From Legionella feeleii (GTDB lineage Bacteria; Pseudomonadota; Gammaproteobacteria; Legionellales; Legionellaceae), in NCBI RefSeq assembly GCF_001467625.1, contig NZ_LNYB01000081.1, positions 82,846 through 146,845 on the forward strand: 64,000 nucleotides of DNA, given 5' to 3'. Shown here in pieces: positions 59,886-64,000 of this stretch (its first letter is position 1; every line of letters begins with the position of its first letter). The notes under the pieces were generated by a model. The model had not been told where the DNA came from and did no database searches. It saw only the letters and a program-made list of their open reading frames with translations. Both the position numbers and the translations under genes were made by a program.

Positions 59886-60962
59886 TTAACTGGTCAAATA
59901 ACGTTGAAGATCATTCAAAATAAGTTGTACTAACAAGACACAAAATATAATTACCGCTAAACGATGAAGAAGTAATTCCCAAGCAACTGGCACTGGTTTC
60001 CCACGAATTTTTTCCACAAGCGCATAAATAATTGAACCGCCATCAAGGCCTGGAACAGGAAATAAATTAACCAGACCGACAACAAGGCTCAAACTAGCAA
60101 TAAAATATAAAAAAACTGCAAATCCCTGCATAAAGGAATTTGCTGATGCGGCTAATAAACCAATCGGTCCCAACAGTACGGCAAAAGGAATCACTCCCGT
60201 AAGCAACTGCTTTAATATAACTAAAAAGAAAATCAATAACTGTCCTATCTTTTCAATAGAATGCCACACCGAGCTTAAAAGAGGCTGTCCTTTTACCTGA
60301 TAGCGATATTGTTTTAACGCACCGGGTTCAATTCCAAGGGTTGTTAATAAAGTTCCTGCTCCACGTTTGTAAGTCCATTTTTGTAAATCAAGCGTGAGGG
60401 AACGCGATTTCTTTTCGCTATCAAGAACATTTATCCTGACCTCAGCCTTACCAAGTACCATGATAAGGCGCATACCTACATCTTGCCAGGAAGAGGTTTC
60501 CTTCGCTGCTATTGAGGTGATCTGATCGCCTGCTTTAAACCCTGCTTTAGCTGCTAGACTTTGTGGAACTACTTTTTGGATAACTGGAGCATTCTGTTGA
60601 TAGCCTATGGTAAACATGATGGTTAGCATCAGCCAGGCTGTTAGCAGATTTGCACCAGCACCAGCCAGTAAAATAACGCAACGTACCCACACCGGTTTTT
60701 TATCAAAACAATCGTTATACTCTTTTTTGGGAACAGGCTGAATACGCGAATTCAGTAATTGCACATAGCCACCCAGCGGCCAGATAGCCCAGACCCATTC
60801 ACAACCTGTTTTTCCTCGCCAGGTTAATAGTGGTTTGCCAAATCCAATGGAAATCCGTTGAATTTTTACCCCAAACCATTTTGCCGCAATTGCATGGCCA
60901 GCTTCATGAATACCCACAACCAACACCAGAGTCAGTACAATGGCAAGTAAAGCCAGAATCAT
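59886..60962 (-). CDS. M50 site-2 protease, RseP-like with one PDZ domain
   Basis: A 358-residue membrane metalloprotease. HEAGH at residues 19-23 (His19, Glu20, His23) gives the zinc site; the third ligand lies in NLFPVPGLDGG. One PDZ domain (APVIQKVVPQSLAAKAGFKAGD) follows the second helix. Canonical RseP is about 450 residues with two PDZ domains, so this is a shorter family member. Start ATG at 60962 follows GGAGGG; the 4-codon longer frame uses the ribosome site itself. Confidence 0.88.
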   Translation of the reverse strand: MILALLAIVLTLVLVVGIHEAGHAIAAKWFGVKIQRISIGFGKPLLTWRGKTGCEWVWAIWPLGGYVQLLNSRIQPVPKKEYNDCFDKKPVWVRCVILLAGAGANLLTAWLMLTIMFTIGYQQNAPVIQKVVPQSLAAKAGFKAGDQITSIAAKETSSWQDVGMRLIMVLGKAEVRINVLDSEKKSRSLTLDLQKWTYKRGAGTLLTTLGIEPGALKQYRYQVKGQPLLSSVWHSIEKIGQLLIFFLVILKQLLTGVIPFAVLLGPIGLLAASANSFMQGFAVFLYFIASLSLVVGLVNLFPVPGLDGGSIIYALVEKIRGKPVPVAWELLLHRLAVIIFCVLLVQLILNDLQRYLTS

Positions 60963-60974
60963 CAAACCCTCCAC

Positions 60975-61250
60975 TTAGCGTGTGTTGTCGACTACTAATT
61001 GCAACATGGGCTGGCCCTGGCGTCCAGTTAATTCATGCCCTTTTCTATACACTTCGAAAATGCGATAGGCCTGTGCAGTTTCGCTATCAACTAGCTCCAC
61101 ATCATCACCCTGATCATCGACCAACGTTACTGTTAAATGCATTTCGCGAAACTGACTGATATGGTAACGCTCTTTAAAGAGGCGCAACACACTCAATAAG
61201 CTTTCAGCAGCTTCTTCACTATTATGTTTGCCTTGAAAAATAATATCCAT
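60975..61250 (-). CDS. Conserved small protein, unknown
   Basis: A 91-residue soluble acidic protein with no recognised domain. A helix (EEAAESLLSVLRLFKERY), then three strands including MHLTVTLVDD and YRIFEVYRKG. It sits 12 bases before the M50 protease gene on the same strand, so may be co-expressed with it. No signal peptide. Confidence 0.7.
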   Translation of the reverse strand: MDIIFQGKHNSEEAAESLLSVLRLFKERYHISQFREMHLTVTLVDDQGDDVELVDSETAQAYRIFEVYRKGHELTGRQGQPMLQLVVDNTR

Positions 61251-61570
61251 CTATTACTCCTATCAGGATAATCTTCCTGTGCAAAAACTACTTACCTCTA
61301 TTAGCGGCGAAGGTGAAAGTTACTTGAGTGAAACATGCAAATATATTCATCTCTTTTTGCAATCAATTTTATACATAATATTTCGTTAATATTTTCATAA
61401 TATTTCTTTAAGACTAAATCATTAATATATGCCGCACGAGACAATTATCAGAGTTGCATTTATTTTTCAAAGATACGCAAAAATATTGCAGATAATTTTT
61501 TATATAACAATCAAGGATAGTTAAAAAAATGACTTTTAAAAATTACCATACCTAATAGAGAGTTGTAAAA
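61251..61570. other. AT-rich upstream region of the large unknown gene
   Basis: A 320-base interval of very AT-rich sequence between divergent genes. It contains GTTAATATT (61385-61393) and CATTAATATA (61420-61429), both near the PmrA box core cTTAATatT used by Legionella effector genes, and no recognisable gene. Confidence 0.55.
61385..61393 (+). promoter_or_regulatory. Candidate PmrA box
   Basis: GTTAATATT matches 8 of 9 bases of the Legionella PmrA consensus cTTAATatT. It lies 178 bases before the 61571 start, further than usual for a promoter element. In AT-rich DNA such matches occur by chance. Confidence 0.3.
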
Positions 61571-63784
61571 ATGTTGAGTAAAAGCGTTGCGAAAAGATTA
61601 GTTGAAATTGAAAAACGAGTAACCGAATTAGATGAATTATTGAAGAGGGTAGAGCTAGAAAAAGAAGCGCTTGCACGATTTAAATTAAAAATAGGCGATA
61701 ATCCTTCTGTAAAACAATTTGAGCAATTAAGAGTACTCACCAATATAACTCTCGGGCGAGAAGCACGTGTACAACAAGAGCTGCAATCACTTGCTTTAGA
61801 GAAAGCCATGCTGACTCAAACAACGCCTATAACCTATGAGCGAATTGTTATTGGCGCTGGTGTTGCAGGTACAATGCTGTACGGCGAATTACCCACAGAA
61901 CTACGCGAGAAAAAGAATAAAAATGGTACACCTGCAGTCATTGTTCTTAGTGATCCATTAAGCTGGGATCAATGGCGTAAAGATGGTCATACCTTGATGG
62001 GACAACCCGCAAAAGTCCAAACTCCGCAGATATACAGTACTCGTTCAGAAGATTTTGCCCGTGATGAGGTTACCAAACGTAATCCCTATCAATACACGAT
62101 GGCCAATGATTTTTATCATGCGACGGTTTGTACCCAACGTGATTTAGGTATGACTATCTTAAATGCAACAGCTATTGCCATCGAAACGAAAGCAACTTAT
62201 AACGGTACTATAGCCTGGGAAGAAGATGGTTTTCCTCATCGTATTGCGGTAAAAATCCTTGATATTCAGTTTTACCTCTATACTGCTCATATTGATCTTT
62301 GTACGGGTCCTGGGCCTACAAGAAAATTAACAGCAACCCAAGTTGATTCTGTGCTGTCAAAACAACTATTAAGTACTGGCAAGATGATTTATGGTCAAGA
62401 CCATGGTGATGCCCGCTTAAAAGGCAATGTTGTTTTTTATGGTGGTGGAGCCAGAAATGCAGCGATGGTTCTCGATATCATCAATGGATGCCAACCCGAT
62501 GTTACCTCCTTTGTTTGGGTAGCACGTGACGGACAGAATTTTGATACTAATAATATGTTCAACCGACAATTTTCTGATTTGGATGACAATCCAAAGGCTA
62601 AAATGGCCCTAGGTGATTTAACCAAAGTAGAACTTGACGATACAGGCAGCCTTAGCCTTACCTTCGGAAAACCAGTAAAACAGCGTAAAACAAAAGTACT
62701 TCCTGAAGTCACAACGCTTGTTTGTGATCAATTAGTCGTTGCCATTGGCCAAGAGCCCCATTCTCTAACAAGCTCCCTAAAAGGATTTGTACCTTGCCAG
62801 TTGGAAAGAGGATTGAGCGATTTAACTGAAACAGAAGTCCTTCCTCTTGGTACCCGTTCAAGCGATGGCACTATCCTATGTTGGGGAGCTGCTGGTATCA
62901 TTGGGACTGGTCTGGATGACAGTCGTTCATTTATTGACATTGGGCTTAAGCATGCACAATCCTTACCGCGGGAAAGCAGGGCAAACGTCGGTATTTTCCG
63001 TAGTTCGATTATGATAGAAAAAATGGTAGAGCTACTGCGTGCATTCTATCCAGCGAAATTTATTTCAACAGATAAATCCTTTCATCGCTATGATCTTCCT
63101 GATATTAACCGTGCGAGTCGCAGTGAACTCTATGAAATCATTAGAGAAACAATGAAAGCTACGTTGAGTGCGGAAGCCTGTTTGATACTAACAGATAAAA
63201 TTCTTGAAATCCGTAGTCAATTACCGACCGGGCTTGAAGATATTGATGTTCTGGCAAAAGAAGTTCCAGCACCAGTACTGAAGGCATTGAAAAAAGCCTA
63301 TATTCCTTTCCACATTGAAGAAATAGTAGAACCCAAGGTCAAGGTAGAACTGCCGCAATTAGCATCTGTACAAATGCCCACCCCTGTTGACAGACCAGAA
63401 GTAATATCGGTAGAAGTACCTCCGATAAGACGTTCCCCGGAATCTATTCAACCACCAGTGGGTGTTTCTGTACAAAAGCAACCCATATCCATCAATGAAG
63501 AAGATGGGGTTAGTTCTCCTGTAATCGCTGAAAACCCGACTAAAAAACCAAAGTCTGTTAAAGTCAAAATTGTGGACAGCTCTGACAGGTTCTTTAGTAC
63601 AAGTGTCCCTACTCCTAAGTCCACTAGAGGAGAATTCAATGCACTTGTTGAGGAGCTCAGAGATGAAGAAGACGATAATATTCAATTACCTATTATTCCT
63701 GTGGGAAGCAGTAAGAAACCTCAAAAATTGGATGAAATGGATGGAAGCACGGCCAATCTTACCGAGCTCTCCGTGTATAGTTGA
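61571..63784 (+). CDS. Large Rossmann-fold (FAD/NAD-type) protein with coiled coil; possible Dot/Icm substrate
   Basis: A 737-residue protein. Residues 1-75 form a charged coiled coil (MLSKSVAKRLVEIEKRV). A dinucleotide site ERIVIGAGVAGTMLYGEL lies near residue 95, a second GxGxx site NVVFYGGGARNAAMVL near 290, and LVVAIGQEPHSL near 395, the layout of pyridine-nucleotide or FAD oxidoreductases and N-hydroxylases. Residues from about 590 are Pro/Ser/Val-rich and likely disordered, ending in an acidic stretch and NLTELSVYS. This mix of enzyme core plus flexible tail with a glutamate-rich C-terminus resembles Legionella translocated effectors. No family named. Confidence 0.8.
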   Translation: MLSKSVAKRLVEIEKRVTELDELLKRVELEKEALARFKLKIGDNPSVKQFEQLRVLTNITLGREARVQQELQSLALEKAMLTQTTPITYERIVIGAGVAGTMLYGELPTELREKKNKNGTPAVIVLSDPLSWDQWRKDGHTLMGQPAKVQTPQIYSTRSEDFARDEVTKRNPYQYTMANDFYHATVCTQRDLGMTILNATAIAIETKATYNGTIAWEEDGFPHRIAVKILDIQFYLYTAHIDLCTGPGPTRKLTATQVDSVLSKQLLSTGKMIYGQDHGDARLKGNVVFYGGGARNAAMVLDIINGCQPDVTSFVWVARDGQNFDTNNMFNRQFSDLDDNPKAKMALGDLTKVELDDTGSLSLTFGKPVKQRKTKVLPEVTTLVCDQLVVAIGQEPHSLTSSLKGFVPCQLERGLSDLTETEVLPLGTRSSDGTILCWGAAGIIGTGLDDSRSFIDIGLKHAQSLPRESRANVGIFRSSIMIEKMVELLRAFYPAKFISTDKSFHRYDLPDINRASRSELYEIIRETMKATLSAEACLILTDKILEIRSQLPTGLEDIDVLAKEVPAPVLKALKKAYIPFHIEEIVEPKVKVELPQLASVQMPTPVDRPEVISVEVPPIRRSPESIQPPVGVSVQKQPISINEEDGVSSPVIAENPTKKPKSVKVKIVDSSDRFFSTSVPTPKSTRGEFNALVEELRDEEDDNIQLPIIPVGSSKKPQKLDEMDGSTANLTELSVYS

Positions 63785-63824
63785 TAGTTTTTGATTGATC
63801 TGGTGCTATTTTGCTGACTTGGGG

Positions 63825-63830
63825 TATAAT
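63825..63830 (+). promoter_or_regulatory. Candidate -10 box for the last gene
   Basis: TATAAT lies 38 bases before the ATG at 63863. No good -35 box stands 17 bases upstream, so the call is tentative. Confidence 0.35.
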
Positions 63831-63862
63831 ATATCCACTATTCTCGACCTTGAGTCAGCTTA

Positions 63863-64000
63863 ATGCCCTACCAGACCTTACAACAATTTTTAAAATTAAA
63901 GACGGCTGAAAAAATTTCTCTAAAGCCTTTACTTGAATTAAGTGAGGCTCTGGAGCAAGGAGGTTTATCATCTCAGGAACAAGTAGCCTTAGCGAGTGAG
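63863..64000 (+). CDS. Unknown protein, N-terminal 46 residues (partial)
   Basis: Open from an ATG at 63863 to the window edge. It begins MPYQTLQQFLKLKTAEKISL and is helical and Leu-rich with a KPLLELSEALEQGG helix. No family recognised from this part. Start chosen because an AGTCAGCTTA context precedes it and the frame stays open; a ribosome site is weak. Confidence 0.55.
   Translation, partial: MPYQTLQQFLKLKTAEKISLKPLLELSEALEQGGLSSQEQVALASE

Overview
The window is a chromosomal segment of a Legionella species (Gammaproteobacteria, roughly 40% GC), probably not L. pneumophila itself. The clearest markers are a complete enhA-enhB-enhC enhanced-entry locus followed by uvrC, a LetA-type response regulator and phenylalanine-4-hydroxylase, plus a large Legionella-style protein with a Rossmann core and a disordered tail. 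No rRNA, tRNA, CRISPR array, intact insertion sequence or prophage was recognised.

Layout. 1-4475: the 3' end of pheA (+), then a tight minus-strand run fdxA, yoaA, tsaB, a Trm112-like protein and kdsB. 4712-8168: minus-strand genes yqjG, a QEGLA-motif metallopeptidase-like protein, a very short BamC-like lipoprotein and dapA. 8435-13754: plus-strand genes for a glycine-zipper lipoprotein, 3-hydroxybutyrate dehydrogenase, acetoacetate decarboxylase, motA, motB and a thiolase, with a decayed MFS transporter fragment between motB and the thiolase. 13976-17036: a cytochrome bd oxidase operon with two very small subunits (cydP, cydA, cydB, cydX). 17078-24486: an ion channel, two related membrane proteins coupled to an AddB-like nuclease, two SDR epimerases, a nucleoside deaminase and a GNAT acetyltransferase.

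24950-31866 is the SUF iron-sulfur operon on the minus strand (Rrf2 regulator, sufB, sufC, sufD, sufS, sufU, a DUF59 protein), ending in epmA. 32169-45365 holds an acid phosphatase, greA, carB, an ElyC/YdcF protein, lptG and lptF, pepA, holC, a second M17 aminopeptidase and murJ. 45509-47339 holds a ZIP transporter, rpsT and an orphan gene. 47543-56414 is the virulence-linked block enhC, enhB, enhA, uvrC, letA, phhA. 56619-61250 holds dacB, bioC, comF, a one-PDZ M50 protease and a small partner. 61571-63784 is the large unknown NAD/FAD-type protein, a candidate Dot/Icm substrate, and a truncated gene runs off the right edge.

How the genes fit together: carbon storage and ketone metabolism (bdhA, adc, thiolase), envelope building (kdsB, lptFG, murJ, dacB, enhABC, the BamC-like lipoprotein), iron-sulfur biogenesis (suf) alongside Fe-S clients (YoaA, the AddB-like nuclease, ferredoxin), and the LetA switch that controls transmission traits in this genus.

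The most notable non-gene signals are a dispersed family of about 100-135 bp imperfect palindromes (three copies), an inverted pair of perfect DnaA boxes, a cloverleaf-like inverted-repeat cluster, and a 115 bp palindrome after pheA.
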